A stretch of DNA of 64,000 bases from JAXDMU01 sp963762435 (GCA_963762435.1 CAVXLN010000003.1:558001-622000); one strand, 5' to 3'. Counted from the stretch's first letter, positions 43,021-52,470 are shown. Notes: generated from the sequence alone by a model not told the origin. Made by a program: numbers and translations.

Positions 43021-43458
43021 ATGAGCCAAGGGGCTGCTGGCACCGCTTTTTTCAGCCGGACCTATGACGAAGCGATGGGGCTTCTGCACGAGGCCCGCAA
43101 TTATGTCGCGGTCGGCGAGCTCAGGAATCGCGGGCCTTTGCCGCCGGCCGACCGGCTGATTCTGTGCTGCGAAACGATGCGGCTGACCGCGCGCCTGACC
43201 CATGTCGTGGCCTGGCTTCTGGCGCAGCGCGCCGTCCATGCCGGCGAGATCACGCTCGAAGATTCGGCGAACGAGCCCTATGCGCTGGGCGGCCGCAAGA
43301 CCTGCCTCGACGAGACGCAAGGGTTCGAGCGTGTCGGCGATGATTGGCTGAAGGATCTGCTCGACCGCTCGAAGCGGCTCTATCAGCGCGTCTCGCGGCT
43401 CGATGAAATGGTCCGCCGCGAGGCGGGCCTGCCGATCGGCGGTCCTGCCGAAGCCTGA
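43021..43458 (+). CDS. DUF1465-family protein
   Basis: The 145-residue alphaproteobacterial protein matches DUF1465: FFSRTYDEAMGLLHEARNYVA, then LILCCETMRLTARLTHVVAWLLAQRAVHAGEIT and the C-terminal LLDRSKRLYQRVSRLDEMV. Some members regulate CtrA and cell-cycle proteins in Caulobacter relatives, which fits with ccrM nearby, but this is family knowledge rather than something seen here. The ATG at 43021 is used. Confidence 0.88.
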   Translation: MSQGAAGTAFFSRTYDEAMGLLHEARNYVAVGELRNRGPLPPADRLILCCETMRLTARLTHVVAWLLAQRAVHAGEITLEDSANEPYALGGRKTCLDETQGFERVGDDWLKDLLDRSKRLYQRVSRLDEMVRREAGLPIGGPAEA

Positions 43459-43935
43459 TCAGATAAGTTCCTTGCGCATATCGATCGAGGTCGGCTCGTG
43501 CCAGCCATGGTGCGCCGTGCGGCCGATTTCGACGAAGCCGCGCGAAGCGAAGAGGCGATGATTGTCCGGCAGCGCTATCCGCACGCCGAGCGTCACGGCC
43601 GCGACACCCTGGCGGCGCGCCTCGGCCTCGACCCAATCGATCAGGACGCCGGCAATGCCGCGGCGGCGACAGGAAGGCAGGACCGACAGCCGGCCGAGAT
43701 AGACGGAATCCGCCTTGGGCTGCCACAGCACCGTGCCCGCAGCCTCGCCGTCGATGAAGGCAAGGGCGGCGCCGCCGCGCGCGAGGATCGCGCCGATACT
43801 GGCGACGCTTTCATCAGCCGAACTCGATGGCGGCTGAAGCCAGCCGCGATATGCGGCGAAGCTTTCCTGGATCAGATGAAGAACGAGCGCTGCGTCCCCG
43901 GGCGTTGCCGCCCGGACCGCGACGCCGCTCATCAA
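43459..43935 (-). CDS. GNAT-family acetyltransferase
   Basis: The 158-residue protein begins MSGVAVRAATPGDAALVLHLI and has the acetyl-CoA loop VLPSCRRRGIAGVLIDWVEAEARRQG and the C-terminal NHRLFASRGFVEIGR, the standard GNAT A and B motifs. It is overlapped by rpmE upstream (4 bp), so the two share a transcript. A ribosomal target is an attractive guess but is not shown. Confidence 0.88.
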   Translation of the reverse strand: MMSGVAVRAATPGDAALVLHLIQESFAAYRGWLQPPSSSADESVASIGAILARGGAALAFIDGEAAGTVLWQPKADSVYLGRLSVLPSCRRRGIAGVLIDWVEAEARRQGVAAVTLGVRIALPDNHRLFASRGFVEIGRTAHHGWHEPTSIDMRKELI

Positions 43936-44159
43936 TACTTGATGCCGAACCCGCCGAAGCGCTTGTTGAAGCGCGCGAGCTGACCGCCCGTGTCGTTGAG
44001 GCGCTGCTGGCCGCCGGTCCAGGCCGGATGCGACTTCGGATCGATGTCGAGCCGCAGCGTCTCGCCTGCCTTGCCGTAGGTCGAGCGGGTCTGATAGCTC
44101 GTGCCATCGGTCATGACGATGGTGATCTCGTGGTAGTCGGGATGAATATCGGGCTTCAT
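43932..44159 (-). CDS. rpmE: 50S ribosomal protein L31 (zinc-free form)
   Basis: The 75-residue protein has the L31 sequence MKPDIHPDYHEITIVMTDGTSYQTRSTYG and GGQQRLNDTGGQLARFNKRFGGF. It contains no cysteine, so it is the zinc-independent (C-minus) type usual in alphaproteobacteria. It overlaps the start of the GNAT gene by 4 bp. Confidence 0.95.
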   Translation of the reverse strand: MKPDIHPDYHEITIVMTDGTSYQTRSTYGKAGETLRLDIDPKSHPAWTGGQQRLNDTGGQLARFNKRFGGFGIKY

Positions 44160-44286
44160 GGCGTCACTTCCGGAAACGAGCCGCGTGTCATAGCAACTGT
44201 CCTTCGCAGATGCAATCGGGAATCCGATGCCGACCGCGCCTCAGACCGGATAGAGGTAATCCCAAAACTCGTTCGATCGATAGCCT

Positions 44287-44320
44287 GACAGGCGCCCGAA
44301 AAATTTGCCGGGCGCCTGTC
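44287..44320 (-). terminator. 12-bp perfect stem-loop
   Basis: GACAGGCGCCCG (44287-44298) pairs with CGGGCGCCTGTC (44309-44320) around a 10-base loop AAAAATTTGC. It lies between the end of the small membrane gene (44341) and rpmE, and fits as that gene's terminator. Confidence 0.6.
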
Positions 44321-44340
44321 AATCCTCTCCGCCGCCACCG

Positions 44341-44550
44341 TCAGACATCCCGAGAGCTGTCGGAATGAGAGCGGGCCGCATCGTGGTGGCCCCCGGATCC
44401 CGGCAGCAGCCCGGAGGCTATGTAAATGATCGCGACGATGGCGCTGCACAGCGCATGGCCAATCGCCCCGTCGAGCACCGCCGTAACCGTGGCGCCGACA
44501 TATGCCGCGGCGAGGCTGACATGAATGAGAAAGTGATGGGTGGGTCTCAT
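44341..44550 (-). CDS. Small membrane protein, divergent from the HTH/GNAT-like gene
   Basis: This 69-residue protein has two hydrophobic helices (about 8-27 and 32-50: FLIHVSLAAAYVGATVTAV, then ALCSAIVAIIYIASGLL) and a His/Ser-rich tail. The start at 44550 has an excellent ribosome site AAGGAGAG, stronger than that of the large plus-strand gene that overlaps its 5' end. A stem-loop follows its stop. No family is recognised. Confidence 0.65.
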   Translation of the reverse strand: MRPTHHFLIHVSLAAAYVGATVTAVLDGAIGHALCSAIVAIIYIASGLLPGSGGHHDAARSHSDSSRDV

Positions 44551-46086
44551 GACGGCTCTCCTTCTGATGCCGTCTCTTCATTGGCCACACTTGAGTCCCA
44601 TGAACATGCAAACCCCGAAAGCAAGCCGAAAACTCCGAAATCGCCCCGTAAAGCGAAAACTCGCCGTAAACCGAAAACCGGCGCCGCGCAGGTCCGTTTC
44701 GCGGCATTGTTCAAGATGCATTTGGCCAAGGGGACCCGGCCGAGCGGTAGGGATCGGTGTTGGACTTATGAAGAGTTCGCCGAAAAGACGCAGAGCAGCC
44801 GAGAGGAGGACGAGCCGATCTCGGAACGGAGCCCGTCGAACTGGGCGCGCGGCTACAATCTGCCGAGTTCGATCGAGCCCATCCTGTCGACCTTCTTCGA
44901 TTTAACGAGGGCAGACCAGGCAGAGGCACGGGAAGAGCTGCATCTCGCCTATGACGCGGCCGTCAGCGAAAGCCGCGCCGAGCAGCAGCAAAATCGCGCG
45001 AAACACGCAATCCTGCCGGAGGTCCGGCCGGACGGCATCCATGTCTTCGGCACCGATTCAGAGCATCCCCGCTTCAGCGACGATGTCGCGCCGTGCTACG
45101 ACGCGCTGTTTCCGGTCGATGAGGAACGCGATCAATTTGAGAATATCGTGAGCTGGCTCGACAAGGCTCATAAGCGAACGCAATACAAAAAAAAGCACGA
45201 GTGGGTTCATCTGTTCTTCACCTACCGAAAGCGCGGGAAGTGCATCGGCATCGCCTTTCTCAGCCTCTATGAGCCAAATCCGGAACGCGGCAAGCGCAAG
45301 ACCGGCTGGTGGTTCGGCGCCTATTTCGGGATCCTGCACGAGGCGCGCAAGAAAGGGGCGGCACGCAAGTTTCTGACGGCCATCATCGGCGAATGCCAGC
45401 GCGTGGTGCCCGACGCCAAGGGTATCGTGTTCGAGGTCGAGCGTTACATCGACGGGGACATTGCCTCGGCACTCGAGAAGCTCAACCAGGAGCAGACAGA
45501 TGGAACGCCCTTCGAGCTGACCAAGGCGGAAAAATACAGTATCCGAGCGGCCCGGCGCATCGCGCTCTATACGAAAAGGGGAGCCGCCGATACGTCGCTC
45601 GAGGAAGAGCCGGGCGAGGTGTTCGACCCCGCGCTCGGCGTTCCGGCCCTGTCGGTCGTGACCCGCGACGCGACCGGCAAGGGGCTTCGCTTTCTCGACT
45701 ACATCCAGCCGGCCATGCTCGAGCCGCTCGGCGACACGACGGAGGTGCCGCTCTGGCTCATGGTCTATCCGCTCCGGGGCCTGGCGATCGACATCCAGCA
45801 CGGATTCCGCCACCAGCTGACGCCAGACGAGGTGCAGGATCTGTTCAGCTTTCTCTATGACGAGGTCTTCCCGTCGGCCTTCGCTGGCGATCATGGCAGC
45901 GGCCAGTCCGAAGACACGAAGATCGACGGTTACGAGGAATATATCGCGGAATTCCGCGAGCGCGTGCTGCCGGAGCTGCTCGGTAAAGAAATCTATCTGG
46001 TGAAACAGTGCATGCTGTCGGAGGCCGCGCGCCGCCTGATTTGCCGCTTTCCGGAACGGCTCGCTGAGCTCAAGCTCGACATCTAG
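44521..46086 (+). CDS. Unknown protein with possible HTH and GNAT-like domains
   Basis: This roughly 521-residue protein is not recognised as a named family. Residues about 58-140 (FAALFKMHLAKGTRP, then WTYEEFAEKTQSS and SPSNWARGYNLP) look like a helix-turn-helix. Residues about 215-330 resemble a GNAT fold: WVHLFFTYRKRGKCIGIAFLSL, GILHEARKKGAARKFLTAIIGEC and the C-terminal RRIALYTKRGA. The last 120 residues are helical with no clear motif. A Lys/Pro-rich stretch (KPKTPKSPRKAKTRRKPKTG) lies at the N-terminus. The start is uncertain; 44521 has a weak GAGG site. Confidence 0.6.
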   Translation: MNEKVMGGSHDGSPSDAVSSLATLESHEHANPESKPKTPKSPRKAKTRRKPKTGAAQVRFAALFKMHLAKGTRPSGRDRCWTYEEFAEKTQSSREEDEPISERSPSNWARGYNLPSSIEPILSTFFDLTRADQAEAREELHLAYDAAVSESRAEQQQNRAKHAILPEVRPDGIHVFGTDSEHPRFSDDVAPCYDALFPVDEERDQFENIVSWLDKAHKRTQYKKKHEWVHLFFTYRKRGKCIGIAFLSLYEPNPERGKRKTGWWFGAYFGILHEARKKGAARKFLTAIIGECQRVVPDAKGIVFEVERYIDGDIASALEKLNQEQTDGTPFELTKAEKYSIRAARRIALYTKRGAADTSLEEEPGEVFDPALGVPALSVVTRDATGKGLRFLDYIQPAMLEPLGDTTEVPLWLMVYPLRGLAIDIQHGFRHQLTPDEVQDLFSFLYDEVFPSAFAGDHGSGQSEDTKIDGYEEYIAEFRERVLPELLGKEIYLVKQCMLSEAARRLICRFPERLAELKLDI

Positions 46087-46169
46087 CCCGAGGTGAAAAC
46101 GGGCGGCGGCCTTGCACCCTGCCGGCAGCGCAATTATCTGTGGGCATCAGCCGGCTGAAAGGAAACCCC

Positions 46170-47940
46170 GTGGCAGCGACCGAAGCGCCGAAAGGCAATA
46201 TCGCCAATCTTCGGCTGCTGTTGCCGTTCCTCAAGCCCTATCGCGCGCGCGTGGCGGGTGCGGCATTGGCGCTTTTCGTCGCGGCCGGCTCCGTGCTGCT
46301 GTTCGGGCCCGGCATCCGCCAGCTGGTCGATAAGGGCTTCGCCAGCAACAGCATGGCGGCATTGGACCGGACGGCACTGGTGCTTTTCGGCCTCGTGGTC
46401 ATGCTCGCGGTTGCGACCTGCGCCCGGTATTTTCTGGTCTCCTGGCTTGGCGAACGCCTCGCCGCCGATCTGCGCCGTGCCGTCTATGAGCGCATGCTGA
46501 CGCTGTCGCCCGCCTTCTTCGAGACGGCGCGCACCGGCGAGATCCTGTCGCGGCTCGTCGCCGACACCTCGATCCTGCAAACGGTGATCGGTTCGGCGCT
46601 GTCGCAATGGCTGCGCAATCTCTTGATGCTGACCGGCGCTCTCATCCTGCTGGTCGTGACCAGTGCCAAGCTCGCGGCCATCGTCGTCGCGGTCGTGCCG
46701 CTGGTGCTGGTTCCCGTCATCTTCTTCGGCCGGCGCGAGAAGCGGCTGTCGCGGGCCTCGCAGGACCGGGTCGCCGATCTCGGCGCCTATGCCGAGGAGT
46801 CGCTCAATGCCATCCGCACGGTCCAGGCCTTCACCCACGAACCGGTCGATCGCGGCCGGTTCGGCCGGGCCGTCGAGAAGCTCGGTCGCGACTGCCACGC
46901 GCCGCATCCGCACCCGCTCCGGCCTGCTCTTGACCGTCTTCCTCCTGGGCTTCGGCGCCATCACCTTTTGCCTCTGGGTCGGCGGTCGCGAGGTGCTGGA
47001 AGGTCGCATGACCGGGGGCGATCTTTCCGCCTTCGTGCTCTATGCCGTGCTGGTCGCGACATCCGGCGGCACGATCAGCGAGCTGTGGGGCGAGCTGCAA
47101 CGGGCGGCCGGTGCCGCCGAAAGGCTGGTCGAGCTCTTGAACGAACGCCCGGCGATCACAGCCCCGGCCGAGCCCGTGCCGCTGCCCGAGCCACCGGTCG
47201 GCCGGATCGCCTTCGAGAATGTCAGCTTCCGCTATCCCGCCCGGCCCGACCGTTCCGCGCTCGAACAAGTCTCGCTCACCGTCGAGCCGGGGGAGACGGT
47301 GGCGCTCGTCGGCCCGTCGGGTGCCGGCAAGACCACCGTGTTCCAGCTGCTGCTGCGCTTCTATGACCCGGAAGCGGGGCGGGTCCGGATCGACGGCGTC
47401 GATCTCGCCAGCGCCGATCCCAGCGCGCTGCGACAGCGCATCGGCCTGGTACCGCAGGATCCAGTGATCTTCGGTGCCGATGCCTGGGAGAATATCCGCT
47501 ATGGCCGGCCCGACGCGACGGACGAGGAAGTGCGCGCGGCCGCCGATGCGGCGATGGCGTCCGAGTTCCTCGATCGCCTGCCGGAGGGCTTCGACACCTT
47601 CCTCGGCGAGAAAGGTGTCCGCCTGTCCGGCGGCCAGCGCCAGCGCATCGCCATTGCGCGCGCCATCCTCCGGAACCCGCCGATCCTGTTGCTCGACGAA
47701 GCGACGAGCGCGCTCGACGCCGAATCCGAGCGCGCCGTGCAGCTGGCTCTGGCAACGCTCGCCAAAGGCAGGACGACGCTCGTCATCGCCCATCGCCTTG
47801 CCACCGTGCGCAAGGCCGACCGCATCATCGTGCTCGACCATGGCCGTATCGTCGAGACCGGCCGGCACGGTGACCTTGCCGGCATGGACGGACTCTATGC
47901 GCGCTTGGCGAAGCTCCAGTTCGCCGAACCGGCGGAGTAG
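46170..47940 (+). CDS. ABC exporter (membrane plus ATPase domains), frameshifted
   Basis: This is an MsbA/ABCB-type half-transporter of about 590 residues. The membrane domain (LLLPFLKPYRARVAGAALAL, with DLRRAVYERMLTLSPAFFE as the coupling helix) is in one frame to about 46883; from there the coding signal moves by one base (VATATRRIRTRSGLLLTVFLL) and continues through Walker A GPSGAGKTT, signature LSGGQRQR and Walker B LLLDEATSALD. One extra base near AAGCTCGGTCGCG explains it. The start is GTG at 46170 after AAAGGA. Either the gene is inactive or the assembly has an indel. Confidence 0.8.
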
Positions 47941-47957
47941 CTGCGGCGACACCTCGC

Positions 47958-49055
47958 CTACTGAGCGTAGTCGGCCCGCACCTGCTGGCGCAGCGCATCG
48001 ATCAGCACGAGTTGGCCGTCGCGCATGACATGCCAGAAGCCCCAGCCGTTGCAGGAGGGTGCCCCCAGCGCCGCGGCGGCGACCTGATGGATCGAACCCT
48101 TGGTGTCGTCGGAGATGATGGTGCCATCGGGCCGGACCTTGGCGGTGCGGCGGCGGGTTGCATCGCACAGCACCTCGCCAGGGACCACGATGCCGCGCTC
48201 GACCAGCGTGCCGAAGGGCACGCGCGGCTCGCTGCGTTTCGAGCGGATGCTCAGGAGCTCCGCAGAGTCGATGGGATCGACCGCATCGATGCGGTCGCCG
48301 GCGAGGCGCGCATAGTCCGGATCCTGCTCGAGGCCGACGAACCGCCGGCCGAGCCGTTTGGCGACAGCGCCGGTGGTACCGGTGCCGAAAAACGGATCGA
48401 GCACGAGATCGCCGGGCTTCGTCGTCGCCATCAGCACGCGGTGCAATAGCGCTTCGGGCTTCTGCGTCGGATGCGCCTTGCGCCCGTCGAGCTTCAGCCG
48501 CTCCGGGCCGCCGCACAGCGGGATGACCCAATCGCTGCGCATCTGCAGATCCTCGTTGAGCGCCTTCATCGTCTCGTAATTGAAGGTGTATTTCGTATCG
48601 GCGCCGCGCGCCGCCCAGATCAGCGTCTCATGCGCGTTGGTGAAGCGTTTGCCGCGGAAATTCGGCATCGGGTTGGTCTTGCGCCAGACCACGTCGTTCA
48701 AGATCCAATAGCCCAGATCCTGCAGGATGGACCCCACCCGGAAGATATTGTGATAGGAGCCGATGACCCAGAGCGCGCCATCGGGCTTGAGCAACCGGCG
48801 CGCCTCCGCAAGCCAGTCGCGGGTGAAGCGGTCATAGGCCGCAAAATCCTCGAACTTGTCCCAATCATCCTCGACGCCTGCCACGAGCGAGTTGTTGGGC
48901 CGGCGCAGCCCTTGGCCGAGCTGAAGGAAATAGGGCGGATCGGCAAAGACCAGATCGACGCTGCCCGATGGCAGCGTGCGCATGAGGTCGATGCAATTGC
49001 CGACCAGAATCGAGCCGGTCACGAGGCCGCGTGTCCCATCCATATCGAAATTCAT
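47958..49055 (-). CDS. ccrM: Cell-cycle DNA adenine methyltransferase CcrM
   Basis: This enzyme methylates adenine in GANTC and governs cell-cycle transcription in alphaproteobacteria. The 365-residue beta-class N6-adenine methylase has the catalytic DPPY at 39-42, the AdoMet motif DPFFGTGTTGAVAKRLGRRFVG near 225-246, and the RAMA-type C-terminal domain needed for DNA binding (GTLVERGIVVPGEVLCD to the end). A GANTC site lies 11 bp before its start. Confidence 0.95.
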   Translation of the reverse strand: MNFDMDGTRGLVTGSILVGNCIDLMRTLPSGSVDLVFADPPYFLQLGQGLRRPNNSLVAGVEDDWDKFEDFAAYDRFTRDWLAEARRLLKPDGALWVIGSYHNIFRVGSILQDLGYWILNDVVWRKTNPMPNFRGKRFTNAHETLIWAARGADTKYTFNYETMKALNEDLQMRSDWVIPLCGGPERLKLDGRKAHPTQKPEALLHRVLMATTKPGDLVLDPFFGTGTTGAVAKRLGRRFVGLEQDPDYARLAGDRIDAVDPIDSAELLSIRSKRSEPRVPFGTLVERGIVVPGEVLCDATRRRTAKVRPDGTIISDDTKGSIHQVAAAALGAPSCNGWGFWHVMRDGQLVLIDALRQQVRADYAQ

Positions 49056-49065
49056 GATTTACGCC

Positions 49066-49070
49066 GAGTC
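49066..49070. promoter_or_regulatory. GANTC site in the ccrM leader
   Basis: GAGTC at 49066-49070 is 10 bp upstream of the ccrM start codon. In Caulobacter, GANTC sites in the ccrM leader let methylation shut the gene off after replication. One site can also occur by chance. Confidence 0.4.
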
Positions 49071-49150
49071 GCTCGTCAATGGTGAGCGTTGCTTCAAGGC
49101 CTTGCGGGTGGGAAAGTGAGTTTTCCTTGCCATACTGCGCCGGAGGTTCC

Positions 49151-50116
49151 ATGCCCACCCCGCAAGCCCGCGACATCGATCTCGGCAGTGTGACGCTTCA
49201 CGTGATGGAGGCCGGCGACGGCCCGCTGGTGCTGTTGCTGCATGGCTGGCCGGAATGCCACCGCTCGTGGCGGCATCAGATCGCCACCCTCGCCGAGGCC
49301 GGGTACCGGGTGGCCGCCCCCGATCTCAGGGGCTTCGGCCACTCGTCCTTTCCGAGTGCTGTCGACGCCTATACGCAGCTCCACATGGTCGGCGATGTCG
49401 TAGCGCTGGTGGCGGCCCTCGGCGCCGAGCGCGCCGTGGTGGTGGGGCATGATTGGGGCGCGCCCATCGCCTGGAACTCGGCTTTGCTCCGGCCCGATCT
49501 CTTTCATGCTGTGGCCGGGCTCTCTGTCCCGTACACGCCGCGCAATCGCGGGCCGATCACGACGATCATGCGCGAGAACGGGCTCGAAAATCATTACATG
49601 ATGTATTTCCAGGAGGTCGGGCCGCCGGAGGCCGAGTTCGAGCGCGATCCGGCCGCGACGCTGCGCCGGATCCTGTGGTCGGCCTCGGGCGAGATGCCGA
49701 CGGATTATCAAGCGAGCCCGATCGTCGATCGCTCGGCCGGCGGCTTCTTTTCCGGGACCGCCGAGGCGGGATTGCCGAGCTTCGTCTCGGACGAGGATTT
49801 CGCGGTGCTGGTCGAAGGCTACCGCCGGACCGGCTTCGGTCCCGGTCTCAACCTTTACCGCAATCTCGACCGGAACTGGGAGTTGCTGGCGCCTTGGCAT
49901 ATGGCGCCGATCCGCTCGCCCTCGCTCTTCATCGCCGGCACGCGGGACCTCACGATTCGCAGTCCCGGCGGGCAGGCCGCCCTGGCACGGCTCAGGGATT
50001 CGCTGCCGGGACTCCGCGGCCTGCATCTCATCGAAGGGGCCGGCCACTGGATCCAGCAAGAGCGGCCACGCGATGTGAATGAGGCACTGCTGACGTTCCT
50101 GGACGGGCTCGACTAA
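49151..50116 (+). CDS. Epoxide hydrolase-like alpha/beta hydrolase
   Basis: The 321-residue soluble-epoxide-hydrolase relative has LHGWPECHRSWRHQI, APDLRGFGHSS, the Asp nucleophile in VGHDWGAPIAWN, Asp in FIAGTRDLTI and the catalytic His in GAGHWIQQERP. The DWGAP elbow marks the epoxide hydrolase group rather than esterases. It starts at 49151 after CGGAGG. It is distantly similar to the protein at 10347-11522. Confidence 0.87.
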   Translation: MPTPQARDIDLGSVTLHVMEAGDGPLVLLLHGWPECHRSWRHQIATLAEAGYRVAAPDLRGFGHSSFPSAVDAYTQLHMVGDVVALVAALGAERAVVVGHDWGAPIAWNSALLRPDLFHAVAGLSVPYTPRNRGPITTIMRENGLENHYMMYFQEVGPPEAEFERDPAATLRRILWSASGEMPTDYQASPIVDRSAGGFFSGTAEAGLPSFVSDEDFAVLVEGYRRTGFGPGLNLYRNLDRNWELLAPWHMAPIRSPSLFIAGTRDLTIRSPGGQAALARLRDSLPGLRGLHLIEGAGHWIQQERPRDVNEALLTFLDGLD

Positions 50117-50724
50117 CTGGCGTTCCCTTCGAGCCAGGCCCGCACCGGCGCGAAGCTGCGCCGGTGATGCCGGGTGATGCCGTGGATGAGGATCGCGGTG
50201 CGATGCTCCTCGGTCGGATAGCCGGCATTGCGCTCCCAGCCATAGCGGTCATACCGCCGGGAGAGGCTGGTCATGGCGCGGTCGCGCGTCACCTTGGCAA
50301 TCACGGACGCAGCCGCGATCGACAGCGATAGCGCATCGCCGCCGACCAGCGTTTCGACCCGGCAACCGAGCCGCGGCGCCTTGTTGCCGTCGATGAGTGC
50401 TGCATCGGGCGTGAAGCCGAGTGCGGCATAGGCGCGCCGCATGGCCAGCAGCGACGCTTGCAGGATGTTGAGCCCGTCGATCTCCTCGACACTCGCAGCG
50501 CCCACGCCGATATGGGCGACGCGGCGCAATACTGCGGCATAGGCGAGCCGCGCCTCGGCCGTCAGCACCTTGGAATCATCGAGCCCAGCTAGAGCCTTGG
50601 GCAGGCGGCCCGATTTCAGCACGACGGCGGCTGCCACCACCGGGCCAGCCAAAGGACCGCGCCCGACCTCGTCGATGCCTGCGACGAGACCGCCCAAGCG
50701 CCGTTCGTGAGCATAATCCGGCAT
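50113..50724 (-). CDS. rnhB: Ribonuclease HII
   Basis: This enzyme removes single ribonucleotides and RNA from RNA-DNA hybrids. The 203-residue protein has the family opening GIDEVGRGPLAGPVVAAAVVL with the Asp-Glu pair, the LDDSKVL Asp, and the SIAAASVIAKVTRDRAM segment with its C-terminal catalytic Asp. The ATG at 50724 is chosen (MPDYAHERRLGG). It ends 4 bp inside the end of the convergent hydrolase gene. Confidence 0.95.
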   Translation of the reverse strand: MPDYAHERRLGGLVAGIDEVGRGPLAGPVVAAAVVLKSGRLPKALAGLDDSKVLTAEARLAYAAVLRRVAHIGVGAASVEEIDGLNILQASLLAMRRAYAALGFTPDAALIDGNKAPRLGCRVETLVGGDALSLSIAAASVIAKVTRDRAMTSLSRRYDRYGWERNAGYPTEEHRTAILIHGITRHHRRSFAPVRAWLEGNAS

Positions 50725-50852
50725 CCGACATCTCCCCAGCATCAGCATGACTAGGGATGGGGTGGAATTCAAGGCTCGATACCGGATGTTGGGCGCGTGA
50801 GCCTTGATCTTATGCGTTAGATAAAATCCCCGAGATTTTCGGTTCGGCCCGG

Positions 50853-50880
50853 CGAAGCGACAATGTTGCCGAACGCTTCG
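50853..50880. promoter_or_regulatory. 7-bp dyad upstream of the small membrane gene
   Basis: CGAAGCG at 50853-50859 and CGCTTCG at 50874-50880 form a perfect inverted repeat with a 14-bp gap, in the leader region of the gene at 50954. It could be an operator or a simple hairpin. Confidence 0.3.
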
Positions 50881-50953
50881 TTTCCCGCGTATAGTCGTCG
50901 ATGATCCGGCTCTGTGCCGGGCGCATCGCCCCCGAGGAGGGGCCCCTGACTAT

Positions 50954-51298
50954 ATGTCGGACCGATTATACGCCTACAAAACACCGCTTCACCGAATACT
51001 CGAAATCGCGACTATCCTGCTGGTGACAATGGGCTTGGCGACCTGTTGGCAGGTTCTTCTCCCGACCATTCCTTCAAGCTACCTCATCGTGGCCCTGCTG
51101 ATTCTGGGCTTCATGGTCGTACCGCGTCTGGGCGAACGCCTGGCGCAATGGCGTGGTGCTGCGATGCTGACTCGCGCCGAGCGGTCACGCCGGTACTTGA
51201 GCGAATTGGGGCCGATCGGCATGGTCGCACGCCCGAATGCCTATCCGGCCTATTCGGCCAGTCAAAGGCGGGGCGGCGGCCGCAGTCTACGGCGCTAG
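50954..51298 (+). CDS. Small membrane protein of unknown function
   Basis: The 114-residue protein has two predicted membrane helices (about 15-34 and 41-57: ILEIATILLVTMGLATCWQV and SSYLIVALLILGFMVV) and an Arg-rich soluble tail. The ribosome site GAGGAGGGG is strong but about 13 bases away. No family is recognised. It is convergent with the radical SAM gene. Confidence 0.6.
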   Translation: MSDRLYAYKTPLHRILEIATILLVTMGLATCWQVLLPTIPSSYLIVALLILGFMVVPRLGERLAQWRGAAMLTRAERSRRYLSELGPIGMVARPNAYPAYSASQRRGGGRSLRR

Positions 51299-51305
51299 CC
51301 GAGGG

Positions 51306-52388
51306 CTACAGCAGGCTCAGCTGATCGCCCTTCTTGGGCGGCGGCCGGAAGCTTGAGGTGTCGAGCCGGGCTGGGTCGCGCCGCTCATAGCCGAGCCGCT
51401 GCGTGGCGAGGCGGAAACGCTGCGCCAGGAGATCGGCATAAGCGCCGTTGCCGCGCATGCGGTCGCCCCATTCGCTGGAATTGAGCTTGCCCGCCCGAAT
51501 GTCGCGGATGAGCGTCAGTACATGGCGCGCGCGCAGCGGCACATGCGTCTCCAGCCATTCCGTGAAGAGATCCTTGATCTCGAGCGGCAGCCGCAGCGGC
51601 ACATAGCCCGCCGTGCGCGCCCCCTGGGCATAGGCTGCCTCGAGCAGGCTCTCCATCTCATGGTCGTTGAGGCCCGGAATCATCGGTGCCGTCAGCACTC
51701 CGGTCGGGATCCCGGCCTTATTCAGCGCGCCTATCGTTTCGAGGCGCCGCTCCGGGGTCGACGCGCGCGGCTCCATCCGGCGGGCAAGCGAACGGTCGAG
51801 CGTCGTTACCGAGATCGCGACGATGGCAAGCCGGCGCGCCGCCATGCGGCTCAGGATATCGACGTCGCGCTGGATCAGGGCACCCTTGGTCACGATCATG
51901 ACCGGGTGATTGAAGGCATCCAGCACCTCCAGCACCTGGCGCGTGATGCCGAGCGTACGCTCGATCGGCTGATAGGGATCGGTGTTGGTGCCGAGCCCCA
52001 TCGGCCGGCATTGATAACCGGGTTTCGACAGCTCCGCCGTCAGCAGAGCAGCTGCGCGGGGCTTGTAAAAGAGCCGGCTTTCGAAATCGAGACCAGGCGA
52101 CAGACCTAAATAGGCATGTGTCGGCCGAGCAAAACAATAGACGCAACCATGCTCGCACCCCCGATAAGGATTGATCGAACGATCGAACGGCACGTCGGGT
52201 GATTGGTTTCGCGCGATGATAGTACGAGTGGTATCTTCGATCAGCTCGGTTTCGAGCGGCAGGGCGGGCTCGTCGGCGCTGCCCCAACCATCGTCGATGG
52301 CGACGCGATCGTAGCCTTCGAAGCGCCCGACCGCATTGGTGACGGCCCCACGCCCTTTTGTCGGATTCTTGCGATCGATTTCGGTCAT
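51306..52388 (-). CDS. PA0069-family radical SAM protein
   Basis: The 360-residue protein carries the radical SAM cluster motif in NPYRGCEHGCVYCFARP (Cys at about 78, 82 and 85) and later LGTNTDPYQPIER and MTKGALIQRD-type barrel segments typical of the SPL/PA0069 group. It probably uses an [4Fe-4S] cluster and SAM, but the reaction is unknown. The ATG at 52388 is used. An LPPPKKG-type tail ends the protein. Confidence 0.9.
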   Translation of the reverse strand: MTEIDRKNPTKGRGAVTNAVGRFEGYDRVAIDDGWGSADEPALPLETELIEDTTRTIIARNQSPDVPFDRSINPYRGCEHGCVYCFARPTHAYLGLSPGLDFESRLFYKPRAAALLTAELSKPGYQCRPMGLGTNTDPYQPIERTLGITRQVLEVLDAFNHPVMIVTKGALIQRDVDILSRMAARRLAIVAISVTTLDRSLARRMEPRASTPERRLETIGALNKAGIPTGVLTAPMIPGLNDHEMESLLEAAYAQGARTAGYVPLRLPLEIKDLFTEWLETHVPLRARHVLTLIRDIRAGKLNSSEWGDRMRGNGAYADLLAQRFRLATQRLGYERRDPARLDTSSFRPPPKKGDQLSLL

Positions 52389-52470
52389 AGGGATCATATT
52401 AGCATCGAATATCGAACAAAGAAAGAACATTTGCGCTGCGACTCGGCGCTGGTGCAAACAGGATCAAATC

